Source: Microbulbifer marinus
GTDB taxonomy: Bacteria > Pseudomonadota > Gammaproteobacteria > Pseudomonadales > Cellvibrionaceae
Assembly (NCBI RefSeq): GCF_900107725.1
Contig: NZ_FNQO01000001.1
Span: 1,604,458 to 1,668,457 of the forward strand
DNA: 64,000 bases
Direction of reading: 5' to 3'
A program made the translations under genes and the position numbers. Positions 17,078-24,021 of this stretch are shown in pieces (the first letter of the stretch is position 1; each line of letters starts with the position of its first letter). The notes under the pieces are model-generated. The model ran no database searches, was not told where the DNA came from, and saw nothing but the letters and a program-made list of their open reading frames with translations.

Positions 17078-17179
17078 TGCTGCCGGAGGAGCTTTGCGGG
17101 ACTGTCCGCGAGAGGGATCTCGCGGACAAGCCCCCAGGGATGGGTTCACGGCGAGTCCCGCAAAGCTCCTCCGGCAGCA
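17078..17179. repeat. Long palindromic element between convergent crbR and crbS
   Basis: Perfect 26-base inverted arms (17078-17103 and 17154-17179, beginning TGCTGCCGGAGG) enclose a second perfect hairpin of ten pairs with a GGGA loop (17104-17127) and a spacer containing CCCAGGGATGGGTTCACGG. The whole can fold as one long cruciform or RNA stem. No T run follows either side. It may act as a two-way transcription barrier, or be one copy of a dispersed palindromic repeat. Confidence 0.9.
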
Positions 17180-17188
17180 GGGCCGCCC

Positions 17189-20100
17189 CTATAATTCAAC
17201 TACTGCTGTAGTCCGCCGCGCCAGCCGCCGCACCAGGTTGCGCAGCGCCGCCGGCTTGACCGGCTTGGACAGGTAGAAACATCCGCGTGCGGCAGCCGCG
17301 TCGCGCACCTGCTCGGAAATATCCGCGCTGATCAGAATGCCCGGCAGGGGCTGTCCCCAGCGGTGATTCAGTCCGTCCAGTGCGGCGACCCCCGTCTCGT
17401 TGCAGTCGAGGTGGTAATCGACGATCACCAGTTGCGGCGGCTGCTCACTGGGCCAGGTGGCCAGTGACTCCTGCAGTGACCGCGCCGCCGTTACCCGGCA
17501 GCCCCACCCGCTCAGCAGGCTCTGCATGCCGCGCAGAATCGATTCCTCGTTGTCGATACACAGCACCCGGATCCCTGCCATATCGGCACCGGCAGGTTGC
17601 GGCTGCGGCGGCACCCGCTCGGCCCGCACCGCCACCCCCAAGGGCACCCGAATAGAGAACATGGCGCCGCGCCCCGGAGTCGACTGCACCGCGATCGGGT
17701 GCTGCAGCAGGTCCGCACTGCGCTTGGCGATCGCCAGCCCCAGCCCCAGGCCCTTGTCGGATGAGCGTTCCGCGGAGGTCAGGCGCACAAACTCGTCAAA
17801 AATCTGCGCCTGTGCCTCCGGAGCAATGCCGGGACCGGTATCCCAGACCTGGATCTCCAGCTCCTGTCCAAACTCCCCGCCGCGCCGCCGTGCGCCGAGG
17901 AGCACCTTGCCGCGGCTGGTGTAGTGCAACGCGTTGCTGAGGAAATTCTGCAATATCCGCCGCAGCAGGTGGCGATCGCTGTGCACCCACAGACTGCTGG
18001 GGCGGTAGCGCAATTGCAGGCCGCGGCTGGCGGCGATGGCCTGGAACTCCACCGTCAGCGCATCCAGCAGCTCGCCGACCGGGAAATGCTCCCGCTTGGG
18101 TGTCAGGTTGCCGCCGTCCAGGCGGCTGATCTCGCGCAGCGCGCCAATCAAATGCTCGGCAGTATTGAGCGCGCTGTCGATGTGGCCGATATCCTCTAAA
18201 GTTTCGTCCCAGTCGCTGCGCGCCGCCTTCTGCTGGGCCGAGGCGATAAACAGGCGCGCGGCATTGATCGGTTGCAGCAGATCGTGACTGGTATGGGCGA
18301 GGAAGCGGCTCTTGGCCGCATGGAGTTCGCGCATCTGCCCTTCCACTTCGGCACGGCGACGGTTCTCCGCCTGCAGCGCCTCATTGCTCTGCAGCAGTTC
18401 CGCGGTGCGCTGTTCCACCCGCTCTTCCAGAGTACGCTGGTTTTCCTCCAGGGCATCCACCGCTGCACGGTAGTCGCTGATATCGGTAAAGGTGGTGACA
18501 AAGCCGCCGCCGGGCATCGGCGTGCCACGCACCTCGACGATGCTGCCATTTGGTAGCCGGCGCTCGAAGCGGTGCGCACTGCCGTGGCGCAGCAGCTCCA
18601 GGCGCCGCTGGACCTCCGCTTGCAGATCGGCGTTCTCGCCGTAGAGGCCCCTCTCGGCGTTGTGGTGGTACAACTTTTCCACCGGGCAGCCGATATAGAG
18701 CAGGCGCTCCGGGTAGTCGAACAGTTCGATATAGTGCTGGTTCCAGGCCACCAGGCGCAGGTCCGCGTCCACCACGCTGATGCCCTGGCTGATGGTCTCC
18801 ACCGTGGTCTGCAGCAGCTCCTGCGAAAAGCGCAGCTTCTGTGAAGTGCCATCCACCAGCCGCGCAATATCTTCCAGCTGGAACGGACGGTTGCTCCGCA
18901 ACAGGTCGATCACCTGGTGGGCAGTGGCCGAGCCGATAATGCCGGCGAGAATGCTCTCCGCCTCCTGCACGGCAAAGCGCGGCGCCGCGTCGTCTGCAAG
19001 CAGGCGCTGCTGGCTGCGCCGCTCGAAACCGTTCCAGATCTGTTCCGATCGTTTGCGCCCGACAAACGGCTGCACCAGGCTCTTCAGCTGGCCGACCTTG
19101 ATCGAGGTCAGCTCCAGGTCGACACCGGCATCCAGCTCCGACAGTTCGACAAAGGCCTGCGCCTGGCGGCGGTCGCGCTCCTGCGCCCGACACAGCAGGG
19201 ATACGGATACAAACAACGCCACATTGGCCAGCAGGCTCCAGAAAACACCGTGGCTGAGCGGATCCAGTCCGCCGAGACCGAACAGCTGCTCCGGCCGCAG
19301 CCAGGCCAGCCCGAACAATCCTTCCGTGAGCAATGGGTGCTGCGGATAGACCGCCGGCAGCACCAGGCAGTAGAACCAGAGGCCGTAGCCGGCCACCAGC
19401 CCGGCGAGCACGCCGAGGCGGTGCGCCCGGCGCCAGTAGAGGGCGCCGACCAGCGCCGGCGCCAGCTGCGCGGCGGCGGCGAACGACAGTAGACCGATGG
19501 AGGCCAGCGGCGCGACCCCGGTAATGGCGCGGTGCATGCCCCATCCCAGCATCAGCAGCAGCAGAATGCTGAGGCGGCGGATCAGGCGCAGGTGGTTACC
19601 GAGCGACGCCGCCGACAGCGGGGTAAAGCGGCTCAGGAACAGCCACAGCGGCGCCACCAGCTCGTTGGAAATCATCACCGCCAGGGTTACCGCGGCGACG
19701 ATCACCATGCCGGTGGCCGCGGAGAAGCCGCCGATATAGGCGAGCAGGGTCAGGGCATCATTGCCGCTGGCCATCGGCAGTGTCAGCACCAGGCCATCCG
19801 GATCCAGCAGCCCCTGCGCCAGCATCGGCTGCCCGGCGAGGGCGATGGGCAGGATCAATAGCGAAAAGAGCCCCAGGTACAGCGGCAGCAGCCAGCGCGC
19901 AGTGCGCAGGTCGCGCTGATCCTGGAATTCGACCACCGCCATGTGGAACTGGCGCGGCAGGCAGATAATGGCCACAGTGGCCAGCAGGGTCTGGGTCAGG
20001 AAGTTGGCATCGGGGATCAACGGATCCAGGTGCAGCGCGGTGGCGCCATGGGGCTCGCCCCCGATCATCAGCCAGACAGCCAGCGCGGCCACGGCGGCAA

Positions 20101-20704
20101 AGGCGAGGAGCTTGACTACCGACTCCAGCGCAATGGCGGCTACTACCCCGCGGTTGCGCTCGCGCCCTTCGAGGTGGCGGGTGCCGAACAGCATCGCGAA
20201 CACCCCCATCAGCAGCGCGGTGGCGAAGGCCGTATCCAGGCTAGTAAAGCTGGCGGACCCCGGCGCCGCGCCAACGGTATCCCAGGCCATAGCCACCGCG
20301 CGCAGCTGCAACGCGATGTACGGCAGGCTGCCGACAATCGCCAGCAGCGTCACCAGCGCCGACAGGCCCTGGCTCTTGCCGTAGCGGGAGCCGATAAAAT
20401 CGGCGATGGAAGTCACCTTCTGGCGTTCACTCACCAGCATCAGCTTGCGCAGGAAAGCACCGCCGAACAGGAACAGCAGCATCGGCCCGAGGTAGATCGG
20501 CAGGTAACTCCAGGTACTGGTCACCGACTGGCCGACGGCGCCGAAGAAAGTCCAGGAGCTGCAATAGACCGCCAGTGTCAGCGCATAGATGATCGGGCGG
20601 TAGCGCAGCAGCCACTGTTTGCGGTGCTCGGCGCGCCAGGCCACCACGAACAGCAGCGCCACGTACAGCAGGGCAAAAAACAGCAGGTAGGGCTTAGCGA
20701 TCAT
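17189..20704 (-). CDS. crbS: CrbS/MxtR-like hybrid sensor kinase with SLC5 transporter domain
   Basis: A 1171-residue membrane sensor. Residues about 1-520 form a sodium/solute-symporter domain of about 13 spans (YALTLAVYCSSWTFFGAVGQ near the start). A PAS domain (about 640-760, SVVDADLRLVAWN) precedes a short coiled coil, the HisKA region with phospho-acceptor His807 in HTSHDLLQPIN, an ATPase domain (NFLSNALHYT, DTGPGIAPE, GLGLGLAIAKR) and a receiver with Asp1096 in VIVDYHL. This architecture is that of CrbS/MxtR, which senses acetate-related signals and controls acs through CrbR. It faces crbR across a long palindrome and is not in an operon with it. Confidence 0.88.
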   Translation of the reverse strand: MIAKPYLLFFALLYVALLFVVAWRAEHRKQWLLRYRPIIYALTLAVYCSSWTFFGAVGQSVTSTWSYLPIYLGPMLLFLFGGAFLRKLMLVSERQKVTSIADFIGSRYGKSQGLSALVTLLAIVGSLPYIALQLRAVAMAWDTVGAAPGSASFTSLDTAFATALLMGVFAMLFGTRHLEGRERNRGVVAAIALESVVKLLAFAAVAALAVWLMIGGEPHGATALHLDPLIPDANFLTQTLLATVAIICLPRQFHMAVVEFQDQRDLRTARWLLPLYLGLFSLLILPIALAGQPMLAQGLLDPDGLVLTLPMASGNDALTLLAYIGGFSAATGMVIVAAVTLAVMISNELVAPLWLFLSRFTPLSAASLGNHLRLIRRLSILLLLMLGWGMHRAITGVAPLASIGLLSFAAAAQLAPALVGALYWRRAHRLGVLAGLVAGYGLWFYCLVLPAVYPQHPLLTEGLFGLAWLRPEQLFGLGGLDPLSHGVFWSLLANVALFVSVSLLCRAQERDRRQAQAFVELSELDAGVDLELTSIKVGQLKSLVQPFVGRKRSEQIWNGFERRSQQRLLADDAAPRFAVQEAESILAGIIGSATAHQVIDLLRSNRPFQLEDIARLVDGTSQKLRFSQELLQTTVETISQGISVVDADLRLVAWNQHYIELFDYPERLLYIGCPVEKLYHHNAERGLYGENADLQAEVQRRLELLRHGSAHRFERRLPNGSIVEVRGTPMPGGGFVTTFTDISDYRAAVDALEENQRTLEERVEQRTAELLQSNEALQAENRRRAEVEGQMRELHAAKSRFLAHTSHDLLQPINAARLFIASAQQKAARSDWDETLEDIGHIDSALNTAEHLIGALREISRLDGGNLTPKREHFPVGELLDALTVEFQAIAASRGLQLRYRPSSLWVHSDRHLLRRILQNFLSNALHYTSRGKVLLGARRRGGEFGQELEIQVWDTGPGIAPEAQAQIFDEFVRLTSAERSSDKGLGLGLAIAKRSADLLQHPIAVQSTPGRGAMFSIRVPLGVAVRAERVPPQPQPAGADMAGIRVLCIDNEESILRGMQSLLSGWGCRVTAARSLQESLATWPSEQPPQLVIVDYHLDCNETGVAALDGLNHRWGQPLPGILISADISEQVRDAAAARGCFYLSKPVKPAALRNLVRRLARRTTAVVEL

Positions 20705-20774
20705 TGAGTCACTCCGCGCATTGGTTGACGCGTAAGTGATCTTTATACCCGATGCAACCTGCCGCAGCTATTCG

Positions 20775-21227
20775 CTATTGGTCGGCACAGACTTTGTCCA
20801 GTATCCGTTCAAGTGCCCGGTACTCGTCCGGATCCAGCCGCTCGGCGATGGAATTTGCCAGCGCCGAGTAGACCGACTCCCGCGTGCGCAGAAACAGCTC
20901 CCTACCCTGCTCGGTCAGCAGGATATGCTGCGCCCTCGCATCGTAGCGGCAGGTGACCCGCCGTATCAGGCCGCGTTTCTCCAGCTTGTTGACCATTACA
21001 CTGGCCGACGACTTCTGCACCTGCATTTCCGCCGCCAGGGCGGAAAGGTGGCTGCTGTCGTCGTGCTCGCCGCTGCCCGGCTCAGGCCTGCCGCTCTCGG
21101 CGATGTACACGCACAGCAGGTATTCGAATTCATTGCTGCTCAGCCCCTCCCGCCGGTCGCCGGCCGCCTGATTCCAGGCCTGGGACAGAATGCGTTGCAG
21201 GTTCATCAGGGATCTGTCCAGGCTCAT
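20775..21227 (-). CDS. MarR-family transcriptional regulator
   Basis: A 150-residue winged-helix regulator. The DNA-binding part runs from about residue 55 to 115: HLSALAAEMQVQKSSASVMV supplies the helix-turn-helix and NKLEKRGLIRR with RYDARAQHILLTEQG the wing, the usual MarR pattern, with dimerisation helices at both ends. The start at 21227 has GGAG five bases upstream; an ATG five codons earlier is less well placed. It is divergent from a methyltransferase operon, and three inverted repeats lie over both promoters, so it probably represses itself and that operon. The ligand is unknown. Confidence 0.88.
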   Translation of the reverse strand: MSLDRSLMNLQRILSQAWNQAAGDRREGLSSNEFEYLLCVYIAESGRPEPGSGEHDDSSHLSALAAEMQVQKSSASVMVNKLEKRGLIRRVTCRYDARAQHILLTEQGRELFLRTRESVYSALANSIAERLDPDEYRALERILDKVCADQ

Positions 21228-21245
21228 CAGGGCTCCGACCATCTA

Positions 21246-21260
21246 GTTAGAAAGGCTAAC
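21246..21260. promoter_or_regulatory. Operator-like inverted repeat before marR
   Basis: GTTAG-AAAGG-CTAAC, just downstream of the marR -10. The arms match the core of the repeat at 21337-21353. Confidence 0.6.
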
Positions 21261-21261
21261 C

Positions 21262-21289
21262 AGTATAGAGGCGCGCCCTTTCGGGTCAA
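21262..21289 (-). promoter_or_regulatory. Putative marR promoter
   Basis: On the minus strand: TTGACC (21284-21289), 16 bases, TATACT (21262-21267); good matches to sigma70 hexamers. Confidence 0.6.
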
Positions 21290-21305
21290 TGCCACGCCAT
21301 ATACA

Positions 21306-21353
21306 TAGTTTGACAAACTAACTATTTAACCCGTAAAGTTAGCAAAGCTAACT
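21306..21353 (+). promoter_or_regulatory. Promoter and two operators of the methyltransferase operon
   Basis: TTGACA (21310-21315), 18 bases, TAAAGT (21334-21339). Inverted repeat TAGTTT-GAC-AAACTA (21306-21320) covers the -35, and AGTTAGC-AAA-GCTAACT (21337-21353) covers the -10 end and start site. This is the layout of a MarR-repressed promoter. Confidence 0.65.
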
Positions 21354-21371
21354 AATTGTATGGAACCTGTC

Positions 21372-22010
21372 ATGAGCAAAACCGATACGAATCACAGCAG
21401 TTGTGAAAGAGGAACCTGGGACAGGGAGACCGCCGACTGGTATGTGACGCGCTGGGGCGAGCATCCGCTGCACGGCGCCGTCCCGAAACTTTGCCGGCTT
21501 TCGGATGGAGAGCGAGTGCTGGATATCGGCTGCGGCAGTGGCACTGTGGTGCGCGAAATCGCCGCTTGCCTGTCTGCCGGCGAAGTGCTCGGCATAGACC
21601 CGACGCCGCGCATGATCGAGTTAGCCCGGAAGAAAAGCCGTGGCCTGGAATTCCCGGTGCCGGTTCGTTTTGTCGAGACCGCGGCAGAGCGGCTGCCCTG
21701 CCCCGCCCGAAGCTGTGATCTGGTGCTAGCGATCAACTCCCTGCACCACTGGCAGGATGTGGCAGCCGGCCTGGCAGAGGTACAGCGGGTACTCAAGCCA
21801 AGCGGCCGCTTCGTCGTTATCGACGATCTGTGGGAGGAAATCCAGCGGCATATCCGCGATCACCACCCGGAGGCGCAGCGGGACGGCCACCCGCACTGGC
21901 TGTCGCCGGAAACTATTACCGAAACCCTGGCGGCCGCCGGCTTCTCCTGTACCTCGCGCGAATACCGCGCGACGGAGATCGCCGTCTCTATCATTACCGC
22001 ACACCCCTAG
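21372..22010 (+). CDS. Class I SAM-dependent methyltransferase
   Basis: A 212-residue Rossmann-fold methyltransferase of the Methyltransf_11 type. Motif I is VLDIGCGSGTV, the acidic residue follows in EVLGIDPTP, and motif II/III regions are DLVLAINSLHHW and RVLKPSGRFVVIDD. A small-molecule substrate is likely, as in ubiE-like and toxin- or drug-modifying enzymes, but none can be named. An ATG at 21360 is also in frame; 21372 fits the promoter spacing better, though no strong ribosome site is present. It is first in a run with a small membrane protein and an acetyltransferase and is probably under MarR control. Confidence 0.82.
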   Translation: MSKTDTNHSSCERGTWDRETADWYVTRWGEHPLHGAVPKLCRLSDGERVLDIGCGSGTVVREIAACLSAGEVLGIDPTPRMIELARKKSRGLEFPVPVRFVETAAERLPCPARSCDLVLAINSLHHWQDVAAGLAEVQRVLKPSGRFVVIDDLWEEIQRHIRDHHPEAQRDGHPHWLSPETITETLAAAGFSCTSREYRATEIAVSIITAHP

Positions 22011-22019
22011 GAGGCAAGA

Positions 22020-22409
22020 ATGAACTTCACACTGGCGCTGATGGGCCTGTCCACCTATATCCTGATCTGGGAAAAGCTGCCCTACTGGGGCAACTGGTTC
22101 AACCGCATTGTAGAGGCCCTGCCCGGCCCCCTGGCTTACCTGTATCAGGCCTGGCACTGCCCTTTCTGCTTCGGTTTCTGGATTGCGCTGGCACTGCACG
22201 CAGTAACCGGCATCCAGACGGTAGAGGCACTCGCGAGCATGCCCGCCTATATCGGCGCCGCCGGTCCGGTTGTGGCCTGGTTCCTCGATGCACTGGCTAC
22301 AGCGACGCTGATCCTGTTTGGCAAGTTGTGTTTCGATGCCATCGCCGGCCCGGCTATCCACGGCTACCAGATGACCGTGAAATTTCGCCAGGGCAATACT
22401 TGGGAGTGA
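22020..22409 (+). CDS. Small membrane protein, DUF1360-like
   Basis: A 129-residue protein with about three hydrophobic helices (residues 3-20, 45-65 and 75-110). The second begins with a CPFCFGFW motif; a paired-Cys/Gly/Trp motif of this sort is seen in DUF1360 membrane proteins. AGGAGG precedes the ATG at ideal distance. It starts nine bases after the methyltransferase stop and ends eight bases before the acetyltransferase start, so the three form one operon. The function is unknown; the paired Cys could bind metal or take part in redox. Confidence 0.6.
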   Translation: MNFTLALMGLSTYILIWEKLPYWGNWFNRIVEALPGPLAYLYQAWHCPFCFGFWIALALHAVTGIQTVEALASMPAYIGAAGPVVAWFLDALATATLILFGKLCFDAIAGPAIHGYQMTVKFRQGNTWE

Positions 22410-22417
22410 CTTATCCA

Positions 22418-22891
22418 ATGTCGCAACAGCAATGGTCGATTCGCAAAGCGACGCTAGCGGACGCTGAGGGGCTGAAAGACTGTATGGTGAGGGCTTACTC
22501 CATCTACCAGCACAAGCTTCACGGGAAGCGGCTGCCGCCGATAGATGCCGACTACCGGGAAGAGATCGCCTCGTTTCCGACCTGGGTAGCGGAAATAGGC
22601 GACGAAATTGTCGGCGGAATCACCCTGGTTCCTGATCGAGGCTATATGACCCTAGCCAATATAGCCGTGAGCCCCGAGCACCAGAGCATGGGATTGGGAA
22701 AAGGTTTGCTGGCATTTGCCGAAGCGGAAGCGCGGCGACGCGGCTTTTCGCTGATGCGTCTGGCAACCCACCGGCTGCTGATTGAGGTCGCCACCTTTTA
22801 TCGGCACCTGGGCTGGAATGAATGCGGTCGCGATGCCGACAGGATCTATATGCAGAAAGCCATTCCGGTGTCAGGCCATTCCGATCAGTAG
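22418..22891 (+). CDS. GNAT acetyltransferase
   Basis: A 157-residue GNAT enzyme. It opens IRKATLADAEGLKDCM, has the conserved strand ANIAVSPEHQSMGLGKGLL (acetyl-CoA loop Q-S-M-G-L-G) and ends with FYRHLGWNECGRDADRIYM, the usual fold order. The open frame extends far upstream through the preceding gene, but MSQQQWSIRK at 22418 is the natural start, with GGGAG upstream. It is third in the MarR-linked run. The acceptor is unknown; a small drug-like amine or a protein side chain are both possible. Confidence 0.85.
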   Translation: MSQQQWSIRKATLADAEGLKDCMVRAYSIYQHKLHGKRLPPIDADYREEIASFPTWVAEIGDEIVGGITLVPDRGYMTLANIAVSPEHQSMGLGKGLLAFAEAEARRRGFSLMRLATHRLLIEVATFYRHLGWNECGRDADRIYMQKAIPVSGHSDQ

Positions 22892-22908
22892 AGAATGCAG
22901 CACCTCGA

Positions 22909-22936
22909 TTGACAAGCCTGCAAGCTGAACTAGGCT
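22909..22936 (+). promoter_or_regulatory. Promoter of DUF1540 gene 1
   Basis: TTGACA (22909-22914), 16 bases, TAGGCT (22931-22936). The block ATTGACAAGC-N6-GCTGAACTAG-N-CT is identical to that before the second DUF1540 gene. Confidence 0.7.
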
Positions 22937-22974
22937 CGAACGTAAAAGATCCCCACCCCCGAGAGAACTCCGTC

Positions 22975-23268
22975 ATGATTATTGCCACCGACATGCCCGA
23001 AGTCGCCAAATGTGTTGTCAGCCAGTGCGCCTACAACGCCGATGACGGCTGCCACGCGCGTGCCATCACCATCGGCGAGGGCGCCGCCCCGGACTGCGAT
23101 ACTTTCTTCGACAATGACAAGCACACCCACAGCAGCCGCACCGCGGGGGTGGGTGCCTGCAAGATAGAGGACTGCGCCCACAACGACGATTTTGAGTGCA
23201 CCGCCGACAGTATCCAGGTAGGTGCCAGTGGCGGCTCGGTAGACTGCCAGACCTATACCAAGCACTGA
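22975..23268 (+). CDS. DUF1540 Cys-rich protein 1
   Basis: A 97-residue protein built of two DUF1540 units. Cysteines at 13, 18, 26 and 41 repeat at 62, 67, 75 and 91, giving C-x4-C-x7-C-x14/15-C twice, a spacing suited to metal binding. It opens MIIATDMPEVAKC and keeps HARAITIG in the first unit. The true start is the ATG at 22975; a longer upstream frame overlaps the acetyltransferase and lacks a family match. No signal peptide is present. It has a close paralogue 330 bases downstream. DUF1540 proteins occur in spore-forming and other bacteria without a settled role. Confidence 0.85.
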   Translation: MIIATDMPEVAKCVVSQCAYNADDGCHARAITIGEGAAPDCDTFFDNDKHTHSSRTAGVGACKIEDCAHNDDFECTADSIQVGASGGSVDCQTYTKH

Positions 23269-23326
23269 ATTGCAGGCCTCTTCCCACTGATCAATCCTTG
23301 CCGAGTATTCGGTTCTGCACTTTTGA

Positions 23327-23350
23327 GCGAGGCCGGCTTCGCCGGCTCGC
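23327..23350. other. Hairpin upstream of the second DUF1540 promoter
   Basis: GCGAG-g-CCGGC, loop TTC, GCCGG-CTCGC: ten pairs with one bulged G, no T run. It sits between the two DUF1540 genes and may weaken read-through from the first. Confidence 0.5.
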
Positions 23351-23368
23351 GTGCGGGCAGCGGCGCAA

Positions 23369-23396
23369 TTGACAAGCGGTTTGGCTGAACTAGTCT
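23369..23396 (+). promoter_or_regulatory. Promoter of DUF1540 gene 2
   Basis: TTGACA (23369-23374), 16 bases, TAGTCT (23391-23396), with the same flanking and spacer bases as the promoter of gene 1. It leaves a leader of about 200 bases. Confidence 0.7.
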
Positions 23397-23409
23397 GCTA
23401 TTTACCTAC

Positions 23410-23535
23410 CGCTGAAATAGATCATCCCTGATCTATTTCAGCGTCACCTGCAAATTACTGGCACAGATACGCGGATCTGCTGGCAATTCGCAGGCTCGCG
23501 CCGGCTATCGCCGGCGACGGCACATCCCTGTGCCG
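23410..23535 (+). promoter_or_regulatory. Structured leader of DUF1540 gene 2
   Basis: A perfect 15-pair hairpin with loop TCCC (23410-23424 / 23429-23443) is followed by GCCGGC-TATC-GCCGGC (23500-23515) and a seven-pair hairpin CGGCACA-TCCC-TGTGCCG (23518-23535). Both TCCC hairpins share CATCCCTG. No T run follows, so these look like regulatory or processing structures and not terminators. Confidence 0.55.
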
Positions 23536-23600
23536 CACCCTTGACCCGTCGATAGTTTTCGCCGGGTTAGCAGCAGCCAGATCCGCTTACGAGGTCCGCG

Positions 23601-23894
23601 ATGATTATTGCCACCGACATGCCGGAAGTCGCCCGCTGCACCGTATCCAAGTGCGCCTACAACACCGACGACAGCTGCCACGCCCGCGCCATCACCATCG
23701 GCGACGGCGACAATCCCGGTTGCGACACCTATTTCGCCAATTCCACCCACACGCGCAGTAAACGCTCGGCGGGTGTCGGCGCCTGCAAGGTGGATTCCTG
23801 TGATTTCAATGATGACTTCGAGTGTTCGGCCAACGGCATTCAGGTCGGTCGCCAGGGCGATTCGGTGAAATGCATGACCTGCAGCTGCCATTAG
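23601..23894 (+). CDS. DUF1540 Cys-rich protein 2
   Basis: A 97-residue paralogue of the protein at 22975, with the same opening (MIIATDMPEVARC) and the same eight Cys at 13, 18, 26, 41, 62, 67, 75 and 91. It differs in a C-terminal CMTCSCH that adds two more Cys, which could change its metal stoichiometry. It is not fused to any targeting signal. The two copies share promoter bases, but this one has a long folded leader that the other lacks, so they are probably controlled differently after transcription starts. Function unknown. Confidence 0.87.
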   Translation: MIIATDMPEVARCTVSKCAYNTDDSCHARAITIGDGDNPGCDTYFANSTHTRSKRSAGVGACKVDSCDFNDDFECSANGIQVGRQGDSVKCMTCSCH

Positions 23895-24021
23895 CAACCA
23901 TTACCGGCTGTTAACTAGCGGGCCTGCGCCAGCCTTTTCTTTTTGCGTTTAAGGAACACGGCGCATCACCGGCGTTACGGGTGCAGCCGCTCGGCGCCCC
24001 GGGGAAACTGGCCCGGTGTGA

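Noticed and set aside
21830-22417. N-terminal extension of the GNAT frame through the methyltransferase and membrane protein genes
   Set aside because: The extension overlaps two better supported genes and has Arg/Pro-rich composition; the true start is at 22418.
22975-23894. CRISPR or tandem-repeat reading of the DUF1540 pair
   Set aside because: Similarity is due to two paralogous coding genes with promoters; there are no short regular repeats with spacers.
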